From positions 130,094,772-130,158,771 of the forward strand of contig NC_133577.1 of NCBI RefSeq assembly GCF_964106895.1: a stretch of DNA of 64,000 nucleotides, read 5' to 3'. This document shows positions 44,602 through 57,753 of the stretch, one piece after another (the stretch's first letter is position 1; the number at the start of each line of letters is the position of its first letter). The notes under the pieces were generated by a model, which saw nothing but the letters and a program-made list of their open reading frames with translations, was not told where the DNA came from and did no database searches. The translations under genes and the position numbers were made by a program. Source of the DNA: Numenius arquata (taxonomy: Eukaryota > Chordata > Aves > Charadriiformes > Scolopacidae).

Positions 44602-44780
44602 GTAGGGTTGGCGCGGCTCTGCTCCGCAGCCTCCCGTCCCGCCTGCGGGGCCGCTCCTGGGCTCTGTGGGGGCCCCTGGGGGTGGCCCAGGGGCCTGTGG
44701 GGGCCTCCCCGGGCCGGGCCTCCAGAGCTTCGAGTCCTTCCAGGGCCCTGTCAGCGGTGGAGAGGCCTCAGAGCTGGAGC

Positions 44781-46311
44781 AGGTCTTCTTCTGAGAGGTG
44801 TCCTGCTGTCCTCCTGCTCTGCCCTTCTGTTCCCCTTCCTTTGCTGTATCCTGGGGTCAGAGGAGCGAACCCTGCAGTTATCGCTAATTAATGCTATACA
44901 GGGAGGGTCAAGGTACCATCTTTTTGCTGTAGAGTCCATGGTTGACCCCCCTCCTCAAAACACACAGCTGCACTGAGTGAAATATGGCTGGTTGGAAAAG
45001 CTGTAGGACTAGGGAGTCTCGTGTGCCACCTCCATTCTGTTTTAGGGTGTGATAGTGGGAAAGTGCTAGTTTTAAGTCTAACCATCTTGTGGGGGATGAA
45101 GAGAAAGCAGTTGCGTCTTGTCATGTTTGGACTATTGATTTTTGCCTGACCTTATTCCTGTGCTCTCCTCTTCTCTGCTCGAGGATGATTCTTGGAGCCA
45201 GTCGAGGACCTGAATTAATGTCACTGGTTTCCCTCTGTGTCTTCTTCAACTCTGTGCTGCCTGTAGCCAGTGGGTTGGCAGCTGGTTTCCCACACTGAAG
45301 CTTTTAAATACTGGCCTTATGCACACCCGGTGAAGGGGGTGTGGGCAGGAAGCAGCCATACAGCTATGATATTGTGAGTCGTAATGATCTTTCGAACTTT
45401 AGTTCCTACTTCAGTGTCTTTGCCAGGAACTACAGTAATCCTGTTACTTTGGAGAAGTTATTGTAGCAGTAGTTCTGTATCCAGGAGATGTTACGATCTG
45501 ATTTTTAAGCCCTCTGTGAATGATAATGTTTAGGACAAAACTCTGTTCTTTTTTGTTACTCTGAAAACCTGTCTTTCAGATCTTGCAAAACTTGAGGTAG
45601 ATGGTGATTTTGAGAAAAGCACCTGGTTGACAGAGCTGTTTAGCCTTTCTGGGGCTGTTACTGCCGTCTCTGAATTCTATGGTAAAAGGTAACGCAGAAT
45701 CACACCGAACAATGAATGAAAGGTGATGCTTAACACAGACTGTGGCGCCTGACTTCTCAATTTCAAGTATTTGTGGTTCGTTGGTTTTATATGAAAACCT
45801 GTTATAAACCCAGACTTTTTTAGGTTGGCCTTATATGTGTATATGTGTGCAGATGGAGAAAAGTATATGTTGGTATGACCTCATATAAACATGAGGTATG
45901 ACAGTGGTAGTCATTTGCTTTAGTAACTTTTTATTTTATATATATATGTTGAAAGGGAGAGGGATGGGAAGCTAATACTCAAATACATGACTATTAAAAT
46001 GGGTGATGGTCCTGCAAATTTTATATCTGGGCCTACGCACAGTCATGGGTGCAATTCTCCATGAGTTCACGTTCATTGTTTGCATGACAACTACATGAGT
46101 AGGTGTGAAAACCTGAAAAAAGAATGAGGTTTCTCTCCTGGATCTGGAGTTTCTATTGGGCACTTGCACCTTGTATTTGGGACAGGGATAAATAGTGCGG
46201 ATTTAAAGTGCGTTGTGCTTGGTGTTGTTTTTTTTTTATCAGCCTCAAGTTTGAGTGAGTTGGAGAGGCAAAGATGGTAAGTTGTAGCTAGATAACCTTA
46301 ATTTACAGAAA
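44781..46311. other. Intron 1, unique DNA
   Basis: No repeat other than a short TA run at 45938-45947. No second coding exon was recognised. Confidence 0.6.
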
Positions 46312-46439
46312 ATCAAGGCCAGGCTGGAAGGGGCTTTGAGCAGCCTCGTCTGGCAGGAGGTGTCCCTGCCTAGGGCAGGGGGGTTGGAACTTGGTGACCA
46401 TTATGGTCCCTTCCAACCATAACCGTTCTATGATTCTAA
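46312..46439 (+). mobile_element. CR1 3' terminus only, group A
   Basis: About 128 bp: AAGGCCAGGCTGGAAGGGGC to TTCTATGATTCT. It lies sense to EXOC4 in intron 1. Confidence 0.93.
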
Positions 46440-49400
46440 TACAGTAACGTGTAGACAGTGGAAGAATGAATAATACACGTGCATTGATTGCTGCAGGTTT
46501 TCCTGCAGTAATCTTCCTTTTCCTTAATATTTTGTATAATTTCCAGGAGTATTTTAAGGGCCCCCTTTTGTATCTCTATTTTAGTAAATCTTGACTTATT
46601 TCATTTATCATATAAAATGAGAGTGAGCTCATGTCACTGTGTTCTCCAAATAAGAAATCATGTTTGTCTTATAATCTTTGGCTTAGGGGCACTGATACCT
46701 TTGCTAGTTTAGGTCCAGTGTTTAGATGCAACGTTGAGGCTATCGACTTTATGAAATTAAAATTATTCAACAGAACAGCCCGATAACTAAACCTCCAGAA
46801 TTTAATTAAACTTGGTTTGGATGTAGAGGGTCTTTGCGGAGCTTCAAGTGTCGTGTTGAGCCAGACCATGAAAACCTGAAAGTAGAACTGATTGCAAAGG
46901 AAGGAAAAAGTGTTGTGTTAATAATACTCACGTTTCTTGGGGTTAGCCAAGTATAAAAAGCAAATGGCGTGGAAAGGATTTTAAATGACTTTCTCCTGTA
47001 TGTTGTTTTTGAATAGTAGCTCAGGTGAGGATGAACTTGCTAAGCAACAGGTGAAACTTTTTCAAAACTTGTTATTTTGTACTCATAAAATAACACTGCA
47101 AGCAAATTCAGCCTTGGTTGTGTTAAATGTATCTTTCTTAAGGCTTCAGAAAAAATATTACAAATCTTAACAGTAGGCTATTGGTTTGAAATGTAGCAAA
47201 GTTTTCTTTTCTTGATAGCTTTATTTCCAAAACATTTATGTGTGGAATCTTCTGCCAATCCTTGCGGTTTTACACTTGCATTTCCCTGTTTATTTTAGCG
47301 GGCTATTTATTTCTGCCTTGTTGCTGTGTGAGAGGCCCATAAAAGGAGACAGTGTATGAAAAGTAGCAAAACTTTGACTACGTTCTTCTGCTGTAAAGAA
47401 ACAAAACCAGAGGAGCTTCTTCAAGTATTGTAATATTTTACTTGGCAATAGCAAATAAGGTTGTGTCTTTCCAAAAGAAATATTGTTTAGGTCTGCAAAA
47501 TCTATGTGGTGTGATTTGTCTCTAAAATGCTTTGAGATGTGAAGCTGAAAGGCCTTTTATAAATATAAATGATTTTATTAATGAAGGGATAATTTTTGAT
47601 ATCTACTATCTGTTGCAAAAGACTGAATAATTGACTTTCCTCTGGACTTTTCACTGGACTTCCCAGGAGAAAAAGTCTCCTTTCAGGGAGAGTATTTGGG
47701 GCCAGATCCTTGACAAAGTTTAACGTGTTAGAGCAGTACTGAAATCAAGTGAGAAATGGTATTTTATGGGAGCAGAGGCTCTGGTCTGAAAGTTAATTGC
47801 GTAAATGTCAGTGTAACAGCGTAAGTTTCATCCGTGTTGTTCATCGCAGCCTTGATATAACTGGTAATTTTGGGTCATCCCTAATTTCTGCAGTGTTGTT
47901 TTGCAGCAGCTCTGAATGCAGAAAACTCTGAGATGAAGGAAGACCAAACAGGAAAGTCCATCCCACTTCTGATGTCTTTTCTGTCCCTGTGCGGTGTCAG
48001 TTTTTCCTGTTGTGTTGGGAAACACATTTGTTCTTTGGGAGTTGTTTCCTGTAGCAGGATTCATGTACCGATCAAATTCACCTTGTTTTTCCGGTTGTTG
48101 CCAAGAATGGAGAATAAAGATAGCCTTAAGTGAGGACTTAATTTGGAAGAAGATGTTTCCTGAGCAGAAGGAGATGTGCTGCTCAGTAATTAAGAGTACA
48201 AAACTGAGAATAAAATCCTGGTGGTTGAGCTGAACCAGGATCTGTTGGTTCAACAACCAACCAACAGCCAACCCGTGCTGTTGTCTGGCTCAGAGGGGTG
48301 GCTTCTGCCTCCCAAGCCACGTGGTGCAGATGCCCCATGTCCGTGCTGCCCCGGAGCCCCGACTTGAGCAGAATGGCCTTGTCCACATAGCAAACCACCC
48401 AATTTGGGTCTCCTCTTGCGATCCTGGTGGTATCTCCCTGGTTTCTAAACCTCTACATGTCTATGAACAGCGGTTCAGATGGTTTACCGACGTCAAACCT
48501 GAAATCCTTCAGGTAGGATGTTCTATAGTGTTATGCTGCAGTTGGGTTTCCTGCCCAGTGTTTCTCCTAAAGGAGAAATAGAGGTTTTGTTCAGAACAAT
48601 AAATCTTTTAGAAGTAAAGAGTGTTTGGGAAGCTTAATGAATGTTTGCACAAAGTCTGCGATTAAAATCCCCACCTTTGTTGCGGCTCAGGGGAGCCCTT
48701 CTTCTCCCTGTGCCTTTAGGGGATATGAGACTATCTTCAATTTGCCCTTGTCTTCACATTGCTGAGAAGAAATGACCATTATTTGCTTCAGGAAGACATG
48801 GCTCCAGGAATTTTAACTTCCAGAGTAGGATATTGCATATCAGGGCTTTACTGTTTCTGCTGGATGGTTAAAAACTCGGTTCTTGCGCTCACGCCTCAGC
48901 GCATCCACTTTAAAAACGGGCTAGTTCCTTCACATATGAGAAAGGTCCTCCAAATAAATAAATAAAAGGTACTTTGTAAGGTCACAATGTTGTGACTGAA
49001 GACCAGGAGCTTTTGTTGTAGGACTCTAATGCTGATCACATAGGCTTTGGCAATGTCTTCTTAAAAAATAGTGCAGAGAATGGAGAAAATTCTGCTCATC
49101 TGCTAGAGGACGACTTGGAGAGTATTTTATTTTTTTGAGGACAAACACGTGTATGTATATTGATTGTCCTTAACCTTTTGTTTTGTTGGTAGCTGGTTGA
49201 AGCGGCTTTTGTACTCGGAAACAAGCAACCTGGCATTTAGCAAATGCTATTTTTCTTGAGAGACATCTTGTCAGGTTTTTAATTGGTGAATTTGTCTGCC
49301 TTTTATTTATTGTTAGGCGTTTTTCTTTCCAATTAAAGGTTGCTATTTTTTAAAACTGGCCTTTAATAGCTGCTTTAATTGGGAGAAAACAAACTTTAGC

Positions 49401-51940
49401 AGTGACTCCATAAGACCTTATTGAAATCTTTGTGCTAAGCTTTCACACGGGCAAACGCATACGACAGATGTCAAGGAGAACTAAAAGTGAGGCAAGATAC
49501 AGCACGTTTCCTGCTTTCATGTCTGAAGAAGTTGAAATTACAGGCAAAAAAAACCAAACCCTGAACATATTTTATTTTTCACAAGTGGAGTTCCCTTTAA
49601 TGCTTTTTTGGCCTTTATTTTCATTACATTTACGGTGAACTTTGTTAAATGGATTCTTACTAATGACCTGGCATTTGGTCTTCTCTTTCTGTCTAAAGCA
49701 ATAGAACTGATATCCCAGTTTGTGATGTGGAGTGAGAAAGACGGATGTGGAGCTGTTGCCCTCGCTGTTACGTTTGGGAAATAGCTGCTACAAGAAATAA
49801 AGCCGAGTTATTCTGATCTGTATGTACAGTAATGGGCTCTTAAAACTGCTTTTTATTGCTAATGGTGTTTTCCAGTGTTATAAAGGTAGCAGTTCGTCTA
49901 CAAGACAAGTAGCTCAGAAATTCACTGAGAATAAATTGTATATGGCAGAGGGTGGGTTTAAACTATAAATTTTCCTGAAATGATCATGAGGCACTTGTAT
50001 AAAACGTATGCACGTTTGGCAAGTGCTGGTTGATACAGATACGTGGTTACATTTAATAGCAACAGTAGATAAGGGTGCGTATGCGAAAGGACAATAGGAG
50101 TGACCGTTCCTTGTTGAAAGCTCGAGGTGCTTTATTTTTCAGCTCTTATTTTAGCTTTACACAATGCACTGTGCAGAGGTCAGCCTACCCTTACACAATT
50201 AGGAAGCGGAAATAGTCCATTTTGTTAATAAATTATTACAAGTTCTGTGGTTTCAACTCCTTTGAAGATGTTGCCTCCAACAGCTCTTCATGCCAGTGCA
50301 GTATTGAAACCTTCAGGTTAATAAGGAATTTCCCAAAGCCTCTTGCTGATTGACGTGGTGTGACTTCAAGGATGGGTTTGTAGCTCAAGGTGGCCAATGG
50401 CTCCTTCAATACTCAATCTTTTGGTGGCGGGGCTGAGTAGCCTTGTCCTGCTCTTGCAGATTTGAAAATACTGATCTTCAGGGCTTTGGGTTTCTCCTGC
50501 GAATGTGGTAATTCATGTAATATCTGTGTTGGCTTTTTGCATCTAAAGTTAATCACAGAAAAAGGTAGAGAGTTGGTACCTGATCCAGGTACCAACCTGG
50601 TACCAGAGTGGCCTCCTGTACGTGGAGATAGTTCCTGGACAGGTATAGGTGTAGATGAGTCTCTCTGCTTGCACCTGGAAGAGAAACTGGCTTCCCCTGG
50701 GTCTGTCTGCTGCCTGCATCCCTATTCCAAGGTGGAAAATGGTGTGCAGCTGGGGTTGTCAGGGTTTTGCCTGTGTGTGGGATTGTTTTTTCATCTTCAT
50801 GTACACTGTTAGAGACATCTGAAGGACTGTGACGACTTCTGCTGAAGCCATCATCTTGAAGGATTGCAGTCCGGTCTTTGTTTCAGAAATCAGCTGATCG
50901 CTCCCTATACCTCTATGTATAATTGGTGTGGTGAAATTTGATTAAGGGTTGGTTAATTTAGCAAATATAAAGAATTCTCTGATGATATTTATTTAGATGG
51001 CTGCCGGCTGCTGAGCCTTCTCTCTGCAGCTATCGTGAGTACATCTGCAAGTCCTCAGTGATGAAAAGATCATCAGCTTCTGTTGAAAATGTTCTAACCA
51101 ACTGTGTAAGTGGCATGAAAGATTAATGGAATGTAAGTAGAGGAGGAAAATGTTTTATAATGCTCTGTTTACTTTGTATGTTTAACAGCATCTTGAAGAG
51201 ACTGGGTTCTGCTGTTACTTGTGGTGAAGGAGTGAGTTATGTCCTTTGTGTGATGGAGATATAGTTGTTTAGGGGCTGGATACCTTATATTCCCCTTGAT
51301 GAGGACGGAGCCACAGGATTTCACTTTTTTTATTTTTAAGGGGATGATCCTTTATAGTTTTATAGCCAATTTGCAGTGATACTCCATTCCCTGTGCCTGT
51401 TGACTTGGATGGTGCAATTTTTGACTACCACCTTTTCAGCATCTCATTGTCTCCATGAAGGGAGAGTCATTTCCTCAGATCTAGAATTTCACTGGAACCA
51501 TCAACTAATCTGTGAAAAAAAAATGAGAGAACATTCAACATGTTGCTACTGAGGGAAATTGTTAAATACCTTTTGGAGGTTTTTTTTCCTCCTTCTGTCT
51601 GGCTTTGTTTCATAAGGAACCAACTTTAACAATGGTTTCAATGAGACTCTGCAGAGATTTCAAAACACGTATTATCAGATTATATGCTTTGAGGTTAAAT
51701 AGTGCTGGAAGCTGTAGATCACCCCATTTGGGACTTGTCTTTAAGACAACAGTTTTCAATTATAAAATTCAAATAAGTCTGTTCAGTTTAATGAATCTCT
51801 GGAAATTACAGAGCAGTATGGACGATGTGCCGCAGTACAGTTGTTCTTGCCCCAGGGGCCTTTAAAAAAACTCTTTCATTGTGCTCTATTGAAATCCAGC
51901 CATTTTTAAGGTCTTGCAGGTGGCACAGCAGTTGGGAGGA
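46440..51940. other. Intron 1, long CR1-free stretch
   Basis: 5.5 kb without CR1, the longest such stretch in the window. No exon, RNA or clear repeat was recognised. 50573-50595 is a perfect short inverted repeat. Confidence 0.55.
50573..50595. repeat. Perfect inverted repeat
   Basis: TTGGTACCTG-ATC-CAGGTACCAA: 10-bp arms, 3-base loop. A further CCTGGTACCA follows directly, giving three GGTACC sites within about 27 bp. Confidence 0.92.
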
Positions 51941-52085
51941 AGAATCATAGAATGGTTTGGGTTGGAAGGGGCTTTAAAGATCATCTAGTTCCAACCCCCC
52001 TGCCATGGGGGGTTCTAACCCCACCTCCCACTAGACCAGGTTGCTCAAAGCCCCGTCCAGCTTGGCCTTGAACACCTTCAGGGAG
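51941..52085 (-). mobile_element. CR1 3' end, group A, short
   Basis: One terminal repeat, then the group A 3' end to TTGAACACCTTCAGGGAGG. It has a small duplication of GGGG/AACCCC type near 52005. Confidence 0.92.
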
Positions 52086-52787
52086 GAAAAGCTACTAACG
52101 AGTGTATTTTATCAGACAGTATTTCTTCTTGCAGAGCACTTGTATGCATCTTCCATGCATCTGTGTAGTCCTCTTGATCATCCCAACGCCTTGTGCTTCA
52201 AACTCACTGCTCCAATTCCTGTGGTGATTTGCAACTAAAGGGTGTGAGTGACTGTCTGGTTCCTCCTGGACGGCTGAGACATGGAGAGATGCTCGCTCTC
52301 TCTCATCCGGGTTATTTAGTTTCCTTTCCCTCGCATCCTGCCCTCTTTTATTCACCTGTTGTTGTTTCTTGTCCCTTAGATCTCCTGCCAGGCAGAGCTT
52401 GTGCTGTCGGTGTGTGTCTGAGCGGGGTCTCGCACTGGCCATCGGGTGTTAGTGCACTATAAACGTCTAGTAACGATCACAACGGTTTATACAGAAATGA
52501 GAAAGCAAATACTGTAATTAGTGTGTGGCCACGGTCATCGGGAAAAAGTGCCATATGAAAAGTAACTAGATTCTAATGGGTTTCTTTTTTACTCTGCTTT
52601 TTTTTCTTTTCTTTCTAGCACTGAAGTCTCCTTGGCACATTGCAGCTATTTCCTGCAGGGAGGGGACTGGTCTTTCTAGACACCCACGGTGCTCTGCTTA
52701 AATGATTATTTGTTGCTTGGAGCAACTGCTTTTTTTTCATTTAAGTCCACAAATCCTTTGTTGGTCAAAAATTCTCTGTGTCGGCTT
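52086..52787. other. Intron 1, unique DNA
   Basis: No gene or repeat was recognised. It is T-rich near 52585-52620. Confidence 0.6.
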
Positions 52788-53250
52788 ATAGAATCGTAGA
52801 ATTCCCTAGGTTGGAAGGGACCTTCAAGATCATCTAGTCCAACCATCAACCTAACTCTGATAAAAAACCATCACTAAACCATGTCTCTAAGCTTCACGTC
52901 TGCCCAGCTTTTAATTACCTCCCGGGATGGTGCCTCAACCACTTCCCTGGGCAGCCCGTTCCAAGGCTTAATAACCCTTTCAGTGTAAAAAAATTTTCCT
53001 AATATCCAATCTGAACCTCCCCTGGAGCAACTTGAGGCCATTTCCTCTTGTCCCACTGCCTGTTCCTTGGGAGAAGAGACTGACCCCCCCCCCCGTCCCC
53101 AACGCCGGCTACACCCTCCTTTCAGGGAGTTGTAGAGAGCGAGAAGGTCTCCCCTCAGCCTCCTTTTCTCCAGCCTGAACGCCCCCAGCTCTGTCAGCCT
53201 CTCCTCACAACGCTTGTGCTCCAGACCCCTCACCAGCTTTGTTGCCCTTC
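52788..53250 (-). mobile_element. CR1 LINE, group B
   Basis: Terminal repeats (GAATCGTAGAATT form) at 52788-52802. The minus strand reads RATKLVRGLEHKRCEERLTELGAFRLEKRRLRGDLLALYNSLKGGC, then a G-run expansion (11 C on plus, 53084-53094), then FRLD-like tail in a shifted frame. Confidence 0.94.
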
Positions 53251-53533
53251 CTTGATTTCTTCTGTACCTTACAGAGGCTTGTCGTATTCTGGCTTGGGTT
53301 TTAGGTCTGTGGTATGGCATAAAATGGAGAATAAATAAAGCCGCCTCCTCTAATTTTCATTTCTGAAGGGTAATTTTGATAATATTACTGTCTTATCTGT
53401 ACTATTAGTGTTACTGTCTGGAGTGATGCAAGTATATCTGATACGTTGTGAAATGTGTTCAGGAGAGTTTTTATCATATTGATATGTAGTACCTACCCAG
53501 CACTCTTTATCTGCAGACTTCAAAGACTGGAGG
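53251..53533. other. Intron 1, unique DNA
   Basis: AT-rich, with nothing recognised. Confidence 0.6.
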
Positions 53534-54333
53534 CCTGGACAGGCTGGAGAGTTGGGCAGAGAGGAACCTGATGAAATTCAACAAGGGCAAGTGTAGGGTG
53601 CTGCACACAGGGAGGAATAACCCCCTCTACCAGGACAGGTTGGGGGCTGACCTGCTGGAGAGCAGCTCTGAGGAAAAAGACCTGGGAGTCCTGGTGGACA
53701 ACAGGATGCCCATGAGCCAGCAATGTGCCCTTGTGGCCAAGAAGGCCAACGTCATCCTGGGATGCATCAGGAAGAGTATGACCAGCAGGTGGAGGGAGGT
53801 CATCCTGCCCTTCTGCTCTGCCCTGGTAAGGCCACAGCTGGAGCTGTGTGTCCAGTTCTGGGCTCCCCAGTTCAAGAAGGACAGGGAAGTGCTGGAGAGG
53901 GTACAGCAGAGGGCTACAAAGCTGATGAGGGGCCTGGAGCACCTCTCTGCTGAGGAAAGGCTGAGGGACTTGGGTCTTTTTAGTCTGGAGAAGACTGAGG
54001 GGGATCTGATCAATGCTTATCAATACTGAAAGGGTGGGTGTCAAGAGGATGGGGCCAGTCTTTTTTCAGTGGTGCCCAGGGACAGGACAAGAGGAAATGG
54101 GCACAACCTTGAACATAGGAAGTTCCACCTAAACATGAGGAGAAACTTCTTTCCTGTGAGGGTGGCAGAGCCCTGGAAGAGGCTGCCCAGAGAGGTGGTG
54201 GAGTCTCCTTCTCTGGGGACGTTCAAAAGACACCTGGACACGTTCCTGTGGGACCTGCTCTGGGTGGACCTGCTTTGGCAGGGGGTTGGACGAGACGATC
54301 TCCAGAGGTCCCTTCCAACCCCATATCATTCTG
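53534..54333 (+). mobile_element. CR1 LINE, group D
   Basis: The open frame 53571-54029 (152 codons) reads MKFNKGKCRVLHTGRNNP, then LGVLVDNRMPMSQQCALVAKKANVILGC, then RVQQRATKLMRGLEHLSAEERL. After a frameshift near 54025 the ORF2 end continues from 54069 (DRTRGNGHNLEHRKFHLNMRRNFFPVRV). The 3' end stops at ATATCATTCTGGG, with only one partial terminal repeat. Confidence 0.96.
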
Positions 54334-55038
54334 GGATGGGCAGTAAGAATTATTATTTAATTGTTATCCAAGCTATGAAACATAGAAAACCTTACCCAAT
54401 TTCTTCAGAAGGGATGGCTCATGGTGTATCCCTGAAACTCTGGATTTTGCCCAAGACTGCAGTGTGTGCTTAAGCAGCTTCTTCTGTTGAACAGATTTCT
54501 GGCATTGTTTTTCCTCGAGAAAAAGGTTATAACATAAGTGAGTCCCATAAGTTGGCCACGCTTCTAAACGCAGCCTTAGCTTTCACCAAGAGGAGCTTTA
54601 AGCCGAGCTGTGTTGTGTGCAGTCGATTCCAGGAGCTCTCTGTATTATTTGAGCTTGAAAGATATTTTAAAGCGAGGAACCGAGAGGCTTAACGAGGCGT
54701 ACGAGACGGTGCAGAGCAACCTGCAAGCAGGCGGTAGAAAGTTTACTGGGGATTGCTGTTAAAATTGGAGCTTTGTTTAATCCCCGCAGTGATTCAGCTC
54801 CGTTCAGTGACACCTGCCTAAAACGTTCCTTTTCCTGATCGGATGAGAAATACATAAATTTGATTGGTTTGCCTTTTTTTTTTTTTCTGTGTTGGTGTTT
54901 CTCACTGTCTTTAATGAGTGTTTTCATTTGAGTAAGTCATGCTGAGTGAAGGCAAGTGAATTGCATGCTTAAAGAAAACTCATCCAGAAGTAATGGAAGA
55001 TTCTTCCTGGTTTTCCAAGCTTGCGCCTGTGCATCATG
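54334..55038. other. Intron 1, unique DNA
   Basis: No gene was seen. A 13-T run lies at 54874-54886. Confidence 0.6.
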
Positions 55039-55811
55039 ATGGTGAAATTCAACAAAGGCAAGTGTAGGGTCCTGCACCTGGGGAGGAATAATCCCATGCA
55101 CTGGTACAGATTAGGGGCTGACCTGCTGGAAAGCAGCTCTGAGGAAAAAGACCTGGGAGTCCTGGTGGACAACAAGATGACTATGAGCCAGGAATGTGCC
55201 CTTGTGGCCAAGAAGGCCAATGGCATCCTGGGGTGCGTTAAAAAGAGCATGGCCAGCATGTCAAGGGAGGTCATCCTGCCCCTCTACTCTGCCCTGGTGA
55301 GGCCGCATGTGGAGTCCCGTGTCCAGTTCTGAGCTCCCCAGTTCAAGAAGGACAGGGAACTGCTGGAGAGGGTACAGCAGACTACAAAGATGATGGACTG
55401 GAGCATCCCTCTGCTGAGGAAAGGCTGAGAGACCTGGGTCTTTTTAGCCTGGAGAAGAGAATACTGAGAGGGGATCTCATCAATGCTGAGCAGTATCTAA
55501 AGGATGGGTGTCAAGATGATGGGGCCAAACTCTTCTCAGTGGTACCCAGTGACAGGACAAGAAGCAATGGGCACAAACTGGAACATGGGAAGTTTGGTCT
55601 GAACGTACGGAAAAACTTACTGTGAGGGTGGCAGAGCCCTTGAACAGGCTGCCCAGAGAGGGTGTGGAGTCTCCTTCTCTGGAGACATTCAAAAGACACC
55701 TGGACACGTTCCTGTGTGACCTGCTCTGGGTGACCCTGGTTTGGCAGGGGGGTTGGACTAGATGATCTCTGAAGGTCCCCTCCAGCCCCTACAGTTCTGT
55801 GATACTGTGAT
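55039..55811 (+). mobile_element. CR1 LINE, group D, more diverged
   Basis: Frame 55021-55332 reads MVKFNKGKCRVLHLGRNNPMHWYRLGADLLESSSEEKDLGVLVDNKMTMSQEC, then a stop in the SSSSTOP position after VESRVQF. The later part is broken by small deletions (near 55380 and 55618). It ends in CTGTGATACTGTGA. It is older than the copy at 53534. Confidence 0.95.
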
Positions 55812-56749
55812 CACGTAATACGATCTTTCTGCCACAAATATTTGCCTATGTCTGCTCTGATCATTTTGGAGCAGAGGAAGAGGAGGATCTAAAGGCACAG
55901 GCTGATGCCGAACACCTACAGCAATGGGCAATAGCAGTGGGGACAGAATGGTCCTCTTCTGCAAAACGAGCCCATTCCTCCTTCCAAGAATTGTCTGGCA
56001 TATTGCAGGTGCTAAATTAGCATTAATTTTCTAAAAGGTGTATTTGCAGTATTTATTGTTTCACTTTTGTTTAAGGAAAAAAAAAAATCTAGAGAAGGAT
56101 AATGTCCACATAGTGTTACTACAACGTTCTTCCTCTGAAATAAATTCTCTAGGCAAGAAATTGATAATGAAGACTCCATTTACTACCCACAGCCTGGCAG
56201 TAATCATGCTTAACAGGGCTGGCCTTAGGGTGGGTAAAATAGGCAAGCACTTATCCACCCAACTTAGCTGGAGGCATCAGAAAAAGCGAATTTGCAGAAA
56301 TGAAACATTTATTATTCATTAACGTTAACAGTTTTCTCTTAAAATTGACACTTAATCTAATTTTCTTGGCGTTTTATTGGGCAGGTAGGAAGCTATCAGT
56401 GGGCTGGCAAAAGAAATTACTCGTCTGCCCTGGAAAACAGACTAAAGCTCATGATAATACAGGCTGTGTGGGGAAATGCAAGACTTGTCAGTGTAAACAG
56501 AAGTTCTTGTTGAGGCTCAAATCTGATTCCTGCCGTAGCTGTTGAGGTTGGTGCCTGTAGATGGATAGTCTTAAAGTTTAATGTTAATTTCTTTTTGCCA
56601 CAGAGTAAAATATGGGCGAAGGGAGGTAACTAAATACAGGATTTGGTAGGAAAAAAAAAACACTCCAGGGAAGGAAATGCAGCGATAGGATAGTAGATGA
56701 AGCAGGAGTGGTGTGGATTGCACCCTGAATTTAGGCATTCAGCACGTTA
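55812..56749. other. Intron 1, unique DNA
   Basis: No exon or repeat was recognised. Confidence 0.6.
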
Positions 56750-57252
56750 TCCCACCTGGAATACTGTGTCCAGCTCTGGAGTCCCCGATATCAGAAGGAC
56801 ATGGACTTGTTGGAGCGGGGCCAGAGGAGGCCACGGAGATGCTGGGTGGGCTGGAGCCCCTCTGCTGTGAGGACAGGCTGAGAGAGTTGGGGGGGTTCAG
56901 CCTGGAGAAGAGAAGGCTCCAGGGAGACCTTCGAGCCCCTTCCAGTCCCTAAAGGGGCTCCAGGAAAGCTGGGGAGGGACTCTTGATCAGGGAGTGATGG
57001 GATGAGGAAGAACGGTTTTAAACTGAAAGAGGGGAGACTGAGATGAGATCTGGGGAAGAACTTCTTTGCTGTGAGGGTGGTGAGAGCCTGGCCCAGGTTG
57101 CCCAGAGAAGCTGTGGCTGCCCCATCCCTGGAGGTGTTCAAGGCCAGGCTGGATGGGACTTTAAGCAACCTGGGAGGTGTCCTGTCCATGGCAGGGTGGG
57201 TTGCAACTGGATGATGTTTAAGGTCCCTTCCAACACAAACCGTTCTATGATT
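56750..57252 (+). mobile_element. CR1 LINE, group A
   Basis: Starts at CCCACCTGGAATACTGTGTC and keeps LGGLEPLCCEDRLRELGGFSLEKRRLQGDLRAPSSP. A small deletion near 57170 removes the GTCTGGTGG part of the 3' UTR. Only one terminal repeat unit. Confidence 0.95.
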
Positions 57253-57753
57253 GCAAAACAAAAGGGGTTAGACTGTGGGGACTGGGAGCTGAGAAACTAA
57301 TGGATTTGTCTCTGACTGACTTATTTTTGTTATTGGCCTTTGTAGAATAAAAGGGGAGGGAGGAATAAAGCAGAGTTGCTTCTGTGATGCTTCAGACTGA
57401 GGCACACAGGTAGGATGGTGTAAGCTAAAACTAAATTTTTGCTATCGAGGAAGAGAATAAATTTGCAAACGCAGGTGGAGGAGACTGGTTCATTCATTCA
57501 TCCATTTGAGAAGAAGATGATCAGATTTCTTTAGGCACCCGAATGTTTCTGTGTTTGCTGTCTGTGTCTCTGTGTGAACAAAATGCGTAGTCCCCTTGAA
57601 GGTTTGTGGTCCAGCAGCATGTACTGCTGGCCTGAGCTCTTTGGCGCTGGGACTGCAAAGGCTTTTGAAAGGCTTTTTGTTGCAAGATGCTCAGAAAACC
57701 ATGTCTTTGTAACTGTCCTTATGGCTCTTCTCAGTTTACACTAAACTTGTTGC
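57253..57753. other. Intron 1, unique DNA
   Basis: Nothing recognised. Confidence 0.6.

Larger units (their letters stand above)
44260..44780 (+). promoter_or_regulatory. EXOC4: EXOC4 CpG-island promoter
   Basis: A CpG-rich, GC-rich block surrounds exon 1 and contrasts with the AT-rich flanks. It contains a ZNF143/THAP11-type motif, inverted CCAAT boxes, a GC box and a YY1-type site. I see no convincing TATA box at a suitable distance. This is typical of a housekeeping gene with dispersed initiation. The transcription start is inferred to lie between about 44440 and 44510, downstream of the CCAAT boxes and just upstream of the ATG. Confidence 0.85.
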
